Counted from the stretch's first letter, positions 36,189 to 47,220 are shown. The stretch: DNA of 64,000 bases from Cycas panzhihuaensis (GCA_023213395.1 CM041465.1:116319741-116383740); one strand, 5' to 3'. The notes: a model not told the origin generated them from the letters alone. Made by a program: numbers and translations.

Positions 36189-36370
36189 TTACTAGTAAGG
36201 GAGCTAGTTCTCATCCCTTCCTATTGATATTACTACCTTCTAGTGGTTCCTTCCACTTTATCTCCTTCATTGGGCAGCCCCCAACGTGCACTCCTTGTCA
36301 CCTATGTGGTTTGCCTCCATTGTTAGAAGATCTCGGGTATTGTCCTCTTTCATCGTCAGCTGATTCGACC

Positions 36371-38590
36371 ATGGAAGGACATCCTTCAGATTGGGCCTAT
36401 CACGCCTTTGCCTTAGGAACTCATGAGTTCCCCACATCCATTCTAGGATCCACCTAAGAGGGTGATGATCCTATCTACTATCCAGGTGATCAACATCACC
36501 CCCTTGACATCCATCCTTCTACTCATGTGGTAGAGGGCTCATCTCCTCTTGAGGTTTACCACCCTATTGGCAATTCTTATAAGGAGTGCCCTGAGGGGTC
36601 TATGTCATTTGAGGTCCCATCCACCTCTTATGATCATGTAGATACCCCTCCTACCGACGTGATTGAAGCTATTAGTGAGTGCTTTTGAGCAGCTCATCTT
36701 CAATCACGTCCCAGGTGGTTTGAAGATGTTTTACGTAGTGGAGCGTCTTCTTCATCTGCTCCTATCTCACCTTCTTCATCTGCACCTGTGCTTCCTATAA
36801 TGAGTAACCCTTTCGTTCCTGTGCTTTTATCCTACTCCATTCCTACACCAACCTTGGGGACGAATGTTGCACCTTCCATTCCTCGTCACGGTCCTAGTTC
36901 TTTAGGACCCTCTCGCAGTATGTCTTTCTTCCAAATTGGGGTTATCATACCTTTTCTGAGTCAAGTGAATGTACCACCTCCCAATGTGGCACATGCATTT
37001 CCTAGTAGGCCTAGAGGTTCTACTAACGCTACTACCACTAGTCATGTGGGATCTGCTCCCACGTATCCTCAAAATCAACTTAATAGTTCTTCTCTTTACA
37101 TGCCCCCAGGTTATACCTCTCAACCTTGAGGGTAGGGTAAAGGGAACAACCTTCCAGCTTATGGGGTAGACCTGCTACATCTATATGGGGTTGCACCACC
37201 CACAGGTGGCCTATATGGACAAAACCCAATTCGACACCCTCCTTTTCCACCATCTAGTGTAGCCTCTTATGCTGCGCCTTTGCAAAGGAACTCAACATCC
37301 TTTCAAGGTGCTTATCCTCAAGTCCCTTTTCAGCAAGGGGTGCTTCTACAAGGAGGGATGGGTTCACCACCCCCATCCATTCCTTGCTCATTACCGTTTG
37401 TCGATCCTACGGCCCATGCAAGGGTGCGCCCCTTCATGGATTACTGATCGACGCCATTATCTGTTGAGGTGTTAAGAACCAACTTACCGCCTCACCCTCC
37501 CAAAGTTCCCAAATTTGACAGAACTTCCTCACAAGACCCAGCGGAGCACATCCGTAGTTTCTCTATGGCATATATTGATTACTGGGCTTATGACCACATC
37601 TTAATGAAACTATTCCCTTGATCTTTACAAGGTGATGCCTTTAAGTGGTTCTGTCGCCTTCCATCTTATTCCATTTTCTCTTTCCAGCAACTCATGGATG
37701 AGTTCATCAATTATTTTGATGTTGCTCACCGATTTGAAAGTGGAATGAAATCTCTTCTATCGCTCAAACAAGGTCACGATGAAATGAATTATGACTTTGT
37801 GCAGCGGTTCCATGACCTTCTTCATTCCACTAAGGCTACTTTGCCTAAGGAATTAAAGAGGGACCTCTTCATTAACGCAATTCACCCTGAAGTCCATGTA
37901 GAAGTCCTTAAGATGGGGGCAACTACATGCGACTCCACTATTACAAAGTGCTTAGCGCTTGAGGCTATTGAGATCCAGGATGGACTCAAGAAGCCTCTCA
38001 AGCCCTCACAGCGACATGAGGTACCACCTCCAACTAAAGAGACTAAACCCCAACAATCTTCTAAGTCTTCTTCTCAGCCAACTAAGAAGACCCTAGATCT
38101 GCTTACATCCGCTATACGTTCATTCAAACATATGATGGAGGAACTTAAACTACAAGCTCCTTCATCACCAACTTCTAACAAACAAATTCAGCAAGTTACC
38201 CAAGCGTCCCTCCCTAGGAATGATAATGCCCAATCCTCTAAAGCAAGGAAACCAGATTCCTCACTTGAGAAGAAGTGGTGTTCCATTCATGGGGAGTGTT
38301 TCCATGATGACTCATGCTGTAGGGCCCAGCATTCTAGGGATGCCCCTTGACGTGATTCATCCCCTAAGCAGGCCTCAAGGCCTAATCTAGACCAACCGGT
38401 CCACAAGGATCTATTCCACAAACATGGGGAAAATGATCATAATACTCAGCCCAAAAACAATCAGAACTAGGGAAGATCACTGAATTCCCATCCTTCTCAC
38501 AATAAGGGGAAGGGTGCCTGGGATTCGTCCTCTTCCTCTCATTCCCCTAACCGACGCACTCCATCACCTTCGTGATCCTATAATAAGGGA
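36371..38590 (+). pseudogene. Inner gypsy gag with CHHC zinc knuckle
   Basis: Structural protein that packages the RNA. The start MEGHPSDWAYHAF matches the outer copy. A Ser/Pro-rich N-terminal half is followed by the retrotransposon gag core (about 37420-37930): SLQGDAFKWFCRLP, FQQLMDEFINYF, LLSLKQGHDEMNYDFVQRF. The open piece 37694-38350 ends with a knuckle at 38279-38320, CSIH-GECFH-DDSCC. This is CX2HX4HX4C, the CHHC variant found in Tat-type gags. Stops at about 36455 (CAA to TAA against the outer copy), 36687 and 37619 (TGA, shared by both copies) break the frame. Confidence 0.85.
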
Positions 38591-38879
38591 AAGAAGGTGA
38601 TCCAAATGCTTGAGGCTACTCCTTTGTATGCCCTTACTTGGTCTCAAGCTGCTAAAGAGGCAGTTGGTACCTCTTCTTCTGTTCTACACTCTGATCCTCT
38701 TCCAGAGAACCCTCCCCCAGAAGTGCCACTTTTTCCTAAGGCCATTCTCATGCGTCTTGGTTGTTACGATTTTTGAAGGGCATTTACCCAACCTATTATA
38801 AAGGGTAAGCCCTTCTCTATCATTGATGAGCTCCATACTATCACTGCGGGAATGTCCTTAATGTATGTTTTGAGGAGTT

Positions 38880-39330
38880 GTCCTGAACAACAGACTCTCC
38901 TTTTGGAATCTTTAGGATTGAATGACATGCCCATCCATGCTTTGGATATTACCCAAAGCCATGAGCTTATCATTTCTTTTGACCCTAAAGACCTTCCCCC
39001 TGCTTGTGAAAGGGAACGCCAATAGAACTTCCTATTCACTATCACCATTGACACACCTAACTGTACCCTACGAAGGACCGTTGTCAACAATGGTTCTTCT
39101 GTGAATACCATGCCCTTGTGTGTTATCCAAGAGCTTGGTATTTCTACCTTGGAACCTATTCCATGGCAATGCCAAGGCTATGATGGTAGCAAAAAGACCC
39201 CATTGGGATCTGTCTCGATCCTACTCACTATTGAGGGTAAGACTGTCCTCGTTGACATTGTAGTCCTTGACGTCGATGTCGACTACAACCTTCTCTTGGG
39301 TCGACCATGGATTGATTAGATGGGAACCGT
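38880..39330 (+). pseudogene. Inner gypsy aspartic protease (catalytic Asp lost)
   Basis: Would cleave the polyprotein. The flap region and VDIVVLDVDVDYNLLLGRPWI match the end of Tat-type proteases (normally YN-LLGRPWL). The active site reads VVNNGSSVNTM where the outer copy has VIDNGSSMNAM, so the catalytic Asp is Asn here through one G-to-A change. A TAG at 39317-39319 stands where the outer copy has CAG (52448-52450). Confidence 0.85.
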
Positions 39331-40140
39331 ATGTTCGACCTGCTAGGGGTAACTTAAGTTTATCCATGATAGATGAATGAGGGTTGTCTCCCATGAGCGT
39401 CCACCTATTAAACAAACTTGCCCTGTTAACCAAGTAAGTTAAGGCCCTTCTACTCACGCCTCGGCTTACTTTATCGGCATACTCGGCCCATCTCATATTG
39501 AAGAAGATCCTGCATCTTCTTCCTCTAGTCTTACGCACTTTGCTCCTATCGGTCTTGGGAGCTAAAGGTACCTCACCTCATTTAGTAATGATGAGTCCCA
39601 TGACGAGGACAAGGATTGTCTTCACCCTGTTTCTTTCCTCTACTCTAGTAGGATGCACTTATCTCATTCTAGATCCCCACCTAGAGCCTTTTTCATTGGT
39701 GAAACTAGTCACTCCTCTGTGTTACATATCATTGCTAGTATTGACTTATCCGTCATTGGTTCTTCCTCTTTATTTCCCCCTGCAGGCGATGGCTTCGAGG
39801 AACTTCCTTTCGCTCCTTCCAAGGAGCCCCTTCCTGACTCTCTCTTAGAGTCTGTTGAGGATGTTGGAAAACCTGATGACCACCACAGTCCCGTTGCTCC
39901 TACTACCTCCAACACTTCATCTATTTGAAGTAAGGTTATCCATGGGGTGGATTACTTCGAAGATGATGAAGCCTTACTTGAGCACTTAGCGGGCTCCACG
40001 TCAAACTTTCCTTTTGGTCACCATAGGCTTGTCCACCAGAAGATTCTCACGATTGGGTCCACACTCGTTGACCCAATCCCATCCACTATTCCATCTCTTC
40101 CTGTTGACCTTGCCCCTCTCCATTTCAAGGAGGGGAATAC
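39331..40140 (+). other. Protease-RT linker of inner gypsy
   Basis: Acidic and Ser/Pro-rich segment (EEDPASSSSSLTHF; PDDHHSPVAPTTSN) linking protease and RT. Open from 39947, with TAG or TGA stops before that. It shows no enzymatic motif. Confidence 0.6.
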
Positions 40141-41060
40141 CATGTGCATGGGGGCGACCCAAGACATAGTCTTAGCCCCTAGTAAGGTCATTAAGGTAGG
40201 AATGAAATGCTCTCCTGATGAAGTAAGGGAATATTCCCTTTTGTTCCAGGAGTTCTGGGATGTCTTTGCATGGGATTATTCTGACATGAAGGGAATCGAC
40301 CCTTCCATTGTCACCCACAATCTCACTACCATTCCTGGTGCCCATCCCGTGTACTAGAAGCAACATCCCATTCACCCTAAGCTCTCGACCGCCGTCAAGA
40401 TGGAGATCGAGAAGCTTTTGGATACTGGACTTATCACTTCTATTGATTACCTTAAATGGGTATCCAACATCATTCCCATTGCTAAGAAGAATGGATCTAT
40501 TTGGATATGCGTCGATTTCCATGATATTAACAATGCTTGTCCTAAGGATAACTTTCCACTCCCCTTCATTGATCGAACTGTCAGTTTCAAAGTTATGTCC
40601 TTGATGGATGGCTTCTTTGGCTATAATCAGATCCAGATATCTCCTGAAGACTGCCACAAGATGGCTTTCACCACCCCATGGGGTGCCTTTGCCTACAAAG
40701 TAATACCCTTTGGTCTCAAAAATGTAGGTGCTACTTACCAAAGAGCGATGTATTTCATCTTCCATGACCTCATTGACCACACATTGGAGGTCTTTATGGA
40801 TGACATGATGGGTCTATCACGTGTCAGGGCCCATCATCCCTCTGACTTATGGGCCATCTTCTCTCAATACCACAAGTACCATGTAAGCCTAAACCCTCTC
40901 AAGTGTGTGTTTGCCATTACTTTGGGCAAACTCCTTAGATTTCTTGTGTTAAAATAAGGGATTCAGATTGACCCTGACAAGATCAAGGCAATCCTTAATA
41001 TGCTGCCTCCTAAGACCTAACGACAGATCAAGTCATTCCTAGGTAGGCTTGGTTTCCTCA
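40141..41060 (+). pseudogene. Inner gypsy reverse transcriptase
   Basis: Motifs in order: FAWDYSDMKGIDPSIVTHNL, KLLDTGLITSIDYLKWVSN, WICVDFHDINNACPKDNFPLP (block 3), LMDGFFGYNQIQI (first catalytic Asp), FGLKNVGATYQR, and EVFMDDMMG (catalytic FMDD). It ends SFLGRLGFLRCF. A TAG at 40355 replaces outer CAG 53507, and a TAA at about 40955 replaces outer CAA. Compared with the outer copy, 12 bases are missing after LPFI (NQII absent). Confidence 0.88.
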
Positions 41061-41179
41061 GGTGCTTCCTGGCAGACTTCGTTGTAAGCGCTAAACCTTT
41101 AACAAACCTATTAAAGAAGGGAGCCCTATTTGTTTGGTCTGATAAGGCCCAACAAGCCTTTGAAGGACTCAAGAAAACC

Positions 41180-41660
41180 CTCGCTTCCACTCCTATATTG
41201 GCGCCCCTTTATTTTGATAGGCCCTTTATTCTTTATACTTCGGTGACTGACGAGTCCCTGGGCGCTATGTTGGCTCAGGAGGATGACTCAAGAGTCGAGA
41301 GAGCCATTTACTTTATCAGCCGCACCCTCATGGCTACCGAACTTAATTACTCTCCTACCGAGAAGGAATGTCTCTCCTTAGTCCATACGACCAAGAAGTT
41401 TAGATATTACTTGCTTAGTAACACCACCACCAAGAAGTTTAGACATTACTTACTTACTTGAATCCCTTACGATATTTACTTACTCGTTCAGACTTGATGG
41501 GTAGGGCCAGCCATTGGGTCATCCTGCTTCAAGAGTTTGACCTTTATGTCATTAACCATAAATCGAAGAAGGGGATGGTAGTGGCTGAGCAACTCGCAGA
41601 TGCCCCTATCCCTAACTTGCTCGATACCCCCGTTGACGATTCCCTTCCTGATGAATCCAT
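41180..41660 (+). pseudogene. Inner gypsy RNase H with local tandem duplication
   Basis: Gypsy-type RNase H attached to RT: ILYTSVTDESLGAMLAQE, ERAIYFISRTL, ELNYSPTEKECLSLV. At about 41385-41458 the block ACCAAGAAGTTTAGA-TATTACTT occurs twice in tandem (second copy with CATTACTT). It replaces the segment that reads VIVQSNPL in the outer copy and ends in a TGA. After that the frame resumes with LLQEFDLYVINHKSKKG, the normal RNase H tail. Confidence 0.8.
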
Positions 41661-41709
41661 CTTAACTATTCAGGATGTCTCTCTGCATCCACTCATCAAC
41701 AATGAGTAG

Positions 41710-42951
41710 TATGGTGACATTGTGCGATATCTCATGTAACATCAATACCGCCTTGATACTAGTAGTAAAGTTAGACCTCGTATCCAGACTTCTGCTAGGC
41801 AATACTTCCTCATGGACGAAGTATTGTATAAGAGGCCCTTCGATGGGATCCTCCTCTGCTGCGTCACTATCGACGAAGCTGACCAAATACTCTACGAATG
41901 CCACCATGGCATTTGTAGGGGTCACTTTGGGGGCTAATCCATGGTCCAGAGGATCCTCTCTATGGGTTACTATTGGCCGTCCCTCTTCAAGGATGCCCAT
42001 GCCTTTTCCATGAGATGTCAGCGATGTCAGGAACATGCTAACATCTCCCATGTGCCTTCCGAGGCCCTTCACCCCATCATATCTCCTTGGCCTTTCGCTC
42101 AGTGGGGTCTAAACCTCATCGGGGCTATCTCCCCACCTTCCTCGTTATAGCACAAGTTTATCTTGACTGCTACAGAATACTTTACTAAATGGGCGAAGGC
42201 CATCCCTCTAGTTACTACCCCTGGTAAGATGATAGCTACCTTCATTTATCAATATATCATTTGCTAGTTTGGGATTCCTGATGTCTTAATCACTAACAAT
42301 GGAACCCCCTTTTGCAACAAGGAGATGGATGAGCTTTGCGAGAAGTTTAAAATTTTTCACAAAACTTCCTCTCCTTACTACCCTTAGGAAAATGGACAAG
42401 CGAAGTCGTTCAATAAGACTCTTGTTAATATTCTAAAGAAAACTGTTGCTCAGTCTCAAAGAGACTGGCACCTTTAGCTCCCTTCTGCTTTGTGGGCTTA
42501 CCGTACCTATGTCTGTTCTGCCACAGGAATGACCCTGTTTTCCCTGGTTTATGATACTGAGGTGGTACTCCTGTTGGAAGTGGAGATTCCTTCCTTGTAT
42601 GTTTCTCTTCAGGGTCTCATCAATGAGGAGTCGATCTGCCAGGGTCGCCTCCTTAACCTCGAAGCTTTGGATGAGAAATGCTTAGCTGCCTACCAGGCTA
42701 ACCTAGCATCCAAAACCCACTTACAAAGGACCTATGATAAACATCTTCATTCTCATCCTTTATTTCCCAGGGATCATGTCCTCAAGTTAGAGTATCTTCA
42801 GGACTGCTTGGCTAAATTCAAGCCCAGATGGGTTGGCCTCTTTATCATTATCAAAAGCCTTGGTAATGGAGATTATAGGATTACCACCTTGGAGGGTCTC
42901 GAATTTGAGAAAACCGTTAACGAAAAATTCTTTAAGAAGTTTTACTCATGA
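41710..42951 (+). pseudogene. Inner gypsy integrase (all three catalytic residues changed)
   Basis: The zinc site is HECHHGICRGHFGG then CQRCQEH. The core shows WGLNLIGAI (outer WGLDLIGAI), LITNNGTPF (family ITDNGTPF) and ENGQAKSFNK (outer ANGQVESFNK). The DDE triad therefore reads N, N, K, each a G-to-A change. The C-terminal region is intact to FEKTVNEKFFKKFYS and stops at 42949-42951. TAG stops at about 41936, 42148, 42265, 42386 and 42476 interrupt it. Confidence 0.88.
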
Positions 42952-43673
42952 CCTTGTCATCACCTCATCCATGCTCTGAAATGAGCCTAAGCTACCATCT
43001 TAAGTTCATTCCCAGTCCTCCTAGCCACGGGTGGAATGACGACTTAGGATGGCCTCTTCGTCTCCTTCTGGTTCCTCCTGCGGAACCCTTGTTCCCATTT
43101 TCCTTGGGACCTTGTCCTCCTATTTGGGCATCCCCCCAGTTAGGATGATGCTCTGGAGTATTGTCACTCCCCTCTTACTCGGTATTTCCTTTGCATATTC
43201 CGCTATACTCCCATGTGGACATGCGTGTCACCCTACTTCCTAACCCTACATATATCTGTCACCTCTACTCATGGTGATCGTGTGTACTCCTGTTAGGTAT
43301 CTAGCTTTGCACGAAAGGAAATATATGTAACCCAAATAAATATCATAACATAAAGCTCATACAATAATAAGCTCAAAAGGCAACTATACATACCCTCGTA
43401 CATCCGTGCACCCACACATACATAAATAAGTAAGCAAACATACATATCATCCATCATACATTATGATACACATCATATGCCAAAATGGGGTACTAATCAT
43501 CCCGTCTATATATATACATCAAAATCATGTGTCATATCATACATATGGTATGGTACATCCTCTATGGGAAGCCAGTGTCCTTGCAGGGGGGGTACAATCA
43601 TATGACTCTATATATGGTGATCCCCTAGAGGCCCGTGCTTTCCCCCGTAAAAAATAAGTACATATACCCTATC
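42952..43673. other. Spacer between integrase and antisense PMD gene, inner
   Basis: About 720 bases without convincing coding on either strand, conserved in the outer copy (56081-56756). It should hold the convergent 3' ends of the gag-pol and antisense transcripts. The right part is AT-rich with many CATA repeats. Confidence 0.5.
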
Positions 43674-45607
43674 CTACTGTTGCCCTACCCATGGGGTATC
43701 ATCTGCTAGTCAATGTGATCTCTCTCCTGGGGACCACATCCCTCTGAGACTCCTCCTAAGTCTCCACAAGCTCCCTGCCTCGCTCCCCTCATCTTGTGGC
43801 CTCCTCGGGGTCATCACTGTTGTATGAGTTTGTGTCCTGCTCCATGCTAACCTCGATGCCATGTCCTCGACTAGTTGATCATATCACACCTGGATATGAT
43901 CTTGCTCCATCTCTATGAGGCAGAGCCTCTCCTCCATCCCTGGGAGTCTCTCCTCTAGCACTATCACCTAGACATGGCTCCCCATATCTCCTTTGGCTCC
44001 TCCCTGAGCCTCCAGTGCCTGCACTCGTGCCTGTAGGGCATCTCTCTCAGCTCAGATGGCGTCCATCTCAACCTACTACCGCCTCACACATGCCTCGTGC
44101 TCCTAACACTCTATCACCCATATATCTCTCACCTGTATCAATGGGGTGAATGCTGCCATGTGATCGCCTACTGCTCTAGGCTCATCACTAGCCTGGATGG
44201 GAGGTTGTCCCTCCGCGTAGGCCCGAGGGAATACCTCTCAAACTACTACCTCTACTAACCTCTAGATATCTACCATACCTGCAATCCAACACATCATGTA
44301 TCAGTACATGTCTATGGATATCAAATCAAAACCAAAACAACATATATATTTGGCAATCAAATGATGACAGGAAATGGTCATGTCTCACCTGGTGCAACTA
44401 TCGGCTCCTCTCTTTAGGCGACTGACTCTCCCTCTGGTGCTCCGCCAACTGTAGGTATCTCCTCCTCCTCAGGTACCTCCTCTGCCATCGCCTTGACAGC
44501 TGGGGCATTTATCCTCTCTGTGGCTGGTGTAGCTACCACCTCTCCAGATCTCCTGACGATCTGTAGCCTGCGGGCCTATGTCACTAGCCAGCTACTTGCC
44601 TTTGCGGTCCCTGATGGGCCTGCCTCTCTGCCAACAGTCCCAGATGGCCCTGCTCCTCCACCTGTTATCCTTGATAGACTTGCCTCTCCTGTAATTTGTG
44701 ATGAGCCAGCCCCATCACCTCCATCTTCGCCTTCATCATCTCCCAGGGGTACCCCTGCTCCTCTTGCCTCATCATCACTACCCCACCTCACCGCTCTATA
44801 TGGATCTACTGTATAATCTACCAGGGTGAGGAGGTCTAGTGATATGGCCTCCACCGAGCGTCAGACATAAGCCTAATCCTCGGTCCCTATGAGCCTCGTC
44901 TGCCACCTATGTACCATCAGGTCCCACTCTGTGATAGGGTGTGGTCCCCCTACCAGCGCCACTGATCCAAAGTGGTCAAAGAACTAACACTGCAATAATG
45001 TGATATATAAGAGTCCTCCTTTGCTTGACACTCTAATAGAGTCTAGTTGTACGACAAGGCTCACCGCTATCAGAGTAGCCCAGTCCATCCTCTCGCTTAC
45101 CTCACATCAACGCACTACATCCATCCAGCCACCCAATATATCTCTATAGTTCTATTTCTAGGAGATCTGGAACAGAACGCATAGTGTGATCAATTTCCTT
45201 ACATGAGGAACTTTGGATATAACCATAGTCTGTAGGGGTATCCCCCTCCTCTCCCATCTATGATGTCCTGTGAAGAATGTCATCGCCTCCCTGTGTGCTA
45301 CCTCATTACTAGGTAGCACTCCTAGTTCTACTGGCCTCCCAGTCACTGGTACCCTCAGTATCCTCCTAATATCTCCCGGTGTCACTGTTATGTCTCCCAC
45401 CTGGGGTAGGTGGAAGACGTGCCTCCTTTAGTCCCAATGCGATCCTATATCGATCAACAACCTTTGGTCTGACATATACTGAGGTGTCCTCACCACCTTC
45501 AGCAAGCCACATCTCCGTAGGACTCCCTTGTCCTCCCTGGTCATCATCTCTATAAAACTCAACATAGCCATCCCTATATTTTCACAGTTCTCCACCACGA
45601 TCATAAC
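43674..45607 (-). pseudogene. Antisense plant-mobile-domain-like gene, inner copy
   Basis: Unrelated to gag-pol and read on the opposite strand. From 45607 downward a PMD-like domain is seen: ENCENIGMAMLSFIE, CGLLKVVRTPQYMSDQRLL, FHLPQ..GDITVTPGDIRRIL, VTGRPVELGVLPS, then WATLIAVSLV. An acidic Gly/Ala/Ser-rich linker (DDEGEDGGDGAG) follows. An apparent intron at 44279-44388 (GTGAGACA...GATTGCAG, 110 bases) leads to a C-terminal exon with a coiled coil (AERDALQARVQALEAQ; MEERLCLIEMEQDHI) ending at 43674. Stops include two CAG-to-TAG changes in QISQKQNYRD. PMD proteins of plants (MAIN/MAIL type) occur as host genes and inside transposons. The function here is unknown. Confidence 0.75.
44279..44388 (-). 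other. Predicted intron of the antisense gene, inner copy
   Basis: On the minus strand, AG/GTGAGACATGACC at the 5' side and TTGGATTGCAG/GTATGG at the 3' side. The outer copy has the same borders at 57362-57476. The reading frame of the two flanking exons is sensible, while the interval is T-rich and non-coding. Confidence 0.65.
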
Positions 45608-46273
45608 CTGAAAACATCAGGAAACTAGTCAGAGTCAATCCTACACTTACATCTTAGCCTCCAGGCTATCTTTCAGCTTCATCTGATCAAGATTTGGGGC
45701 CCATCGAGCCCCTATCTTCTTTTTTCTATAGTTCTGCCTTCGCATCGCTCCAAACTTTGCAGTACCGTGGAGTTAGGTCTGGGTCCCATAGTGATTGGGG
45801 CCTGCGGAAAGATTGCGACAGTGATCTTCTTGAGTAGTGCGAGCAGTACCCCAAAAAAAAGGGGGGTTTTCCTACCAAAAGAGCCCAAAAAATTACTTTA
45901 TGTAGGCCATAGCCAGGCCCACTGGGACCAGGGCTACCTAATACCCTAGTCCTGCCTCTTTCTGGGTCCAATTCAAACTCTGAGAGGTATTTTCTCGCCC
46001 ATATGAGGCCCAAAAACCTACATGAAAATCAATAAAAAGTAGTAAATTTTAAATCACGAGATGGGGTGGGTTTTCTAGGATCCACTCACCAGATCTGGCC
46101 TCGCACTTGTCATCTCGTCTCCGCGATCCCGACGGCTGTCCTCTCACCCTGATCTGATGGTCTAATCTCCCCTTTCATGCCTCCAAAGTCAGGTAGCACT
46201 CCACTGTGTAGGGAAATGGCTCTGGATTCTCTTGAGAGCCCGTGAAAATGAATACATTTTTCGTCAAATTTCC
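45608..46273 (-). other. 5' leader or first exons of the antisense gene, inner
   Basis: Between the TATA box and the PMD exon. Possible start ATG at 46178 (MKGEIRPSD) or at about 46108, but both copies show stops soon after. Minus-strand TTTTCAG at 45608 is an acceptor immediately before the PMD exon. The donor for it (GTAAGT at 45650) would give only 43 bases and is not kept in the outer copy, so the true upstream exon is unresolved. Confidence 0.4.
46018..46089 (-). other. Predicted leader intron of the antisense gene, inner copy
   Basis: Minus strand CTG/GTGAGTGG to TTTTCATGTAG/GTTTTTG, 72 bases and T-rich. The outer copy keeps both borders at 59062-59132 (71 bases). It lies between the TATA box and the PMD exon. 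Its length is near the lower limit for plant introns. Confidence 0.5.
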
Positions 46274-46281
46274 TTATATAA
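46274..46281. promoter_or_regulatory. TATATA box between divergent genes, inner copy
   Basis: TTATATAA is nearly palindromic, so it reads TATATAAGG on the minus strand (toward the PMD gene) and TATATAAG on the plus strand (toward the second RNase H). Present also at 59319-59324 in the outer copy, followed on the minus strand by a shared block ending in GAATCCAGAGC. Confidence 0.55.
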
Positions 46282-46820
46282 GTGAGGACCCCGATGGCCA
46301 CTGTCTCTATTTTTAACCTCATGACAGCCCTTTGGATCATCTCCTACCCCCGATCACCTTTGCCTTATGGCCCTATCTCCCGTTGTGCTCCCATAGCCTC
46401 CAGTTCACTCTTTCTTATGGATGCATTTATGGCACCCTACCAATGCATCTTTCGCAAGGCCCTTTTGCCTTGTTTTATATGTCGCTCCCGTGCATGCCCA
46501 AGTTTATACTCGTTTAGTTCGTTTTTCTATCCTTGACCTGTTTTTGTAGCTCTCTCCCACCCCTGGGGCCTCCAAATGGAATACTCCCCCCATTTGGAGT
46601 CATTCTTTGCTTTCTTAAGCAACCTTTGATACCCCAGGATGCCCTTTTGCCACCCACTCTTAGCCGGTGGTTGGATAGTCTACTCCTGTCCTTGGGTAGC
46701 CTTATTGCTAGGTCCTCCTACCCTTCATGGCCATTTATTGCTTGCCATACGAGCCTCTTTGTGCTTCGACTCTTATATTATCGCACATTTCCTCTACCAA
46801 CACTTTTTCTGCCATCATCT
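46282..46820 (+). other. Plus-strand leader upstream of the second RNase H, inner
   Basis: Pyrimidine-rich sequence kept in both copies (GACAGCCCTTTGGAT, GGATGCATTTATGGCACCCTACC). An open frame from 46533 runs into the RNase H domain, but the N-terminal part has no motif and may be leader. Confidence 0.45.
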
Positions 46821-47220
46821 ATGCCTCTTTACAATTTTATTGACGGCGAGAGCTGCGGTAACCCTGGACATTCTGTTGCTGCTTGGATTCTTCACAACTC
46901 TTCCGGATGTGATTTTCTGCATTCCAAAATCTTCCTCCCTGAGGCTACTAATAATGAAGCTGAGTACATGGCCATTATTGAAGCTCTCACTGATGCACTC
47001 CATTTCCATCATAAATTGATTGTCCTTATTTGCAACTCCTAGGTTGTGGTGTCCTATCTCACCCAGGTTTACCAGGTGCGATGCCCCCACTTGAGAGCCC
47101 TCGCTTTGACTACTAGATCCCTGTTAGCTAATTTCTAGTCCGTCAACATCTAAAACATTCCTCGAGCTCTCAACACTGAGGTAGATAGCCTTATTCACTT
47201 CATCCTTGAGCGTCGCCTCC
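46821..47220 (+). pseudogene. Second, archaeal-type RNase H (aRNH), inner copy
   Basis: Separate from pol and placed after the antisense gene. MPLYNFIDGESCGNPG carries the first catalytic Asp and the GNPG turn, and LPEATNNEAEYMAIIEAL carries the catalytic Glu. LICNS, stop, VVVSYL has lost the third catalytic Asp (outer: CDSQ) and gained a TAG. ALNTEVDSLIH holds the last Asp. Such an added RNase H is a mark of the Tat lineage of plant Ty3/gypsy elements. It is likely inactive in this copy. Confidence 0.85.

Noticed and set aside
40172-40780. 202-codon minus-strand frame over the inner RT, and 165 codons at 53324-53821 over the outer RT
   Set aside because: Both are the reverse complement of conserved RT codons. 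The plus strand carries the RT motifs, and the minus frames show no domain.
45608-45650. 43-base intron with GTAAGT donor directly before the inner PMD exon
   Set aside because: Too short for a typical plant intron, and the outer copy lacks the GT. Only the acceptor side is considered credible.
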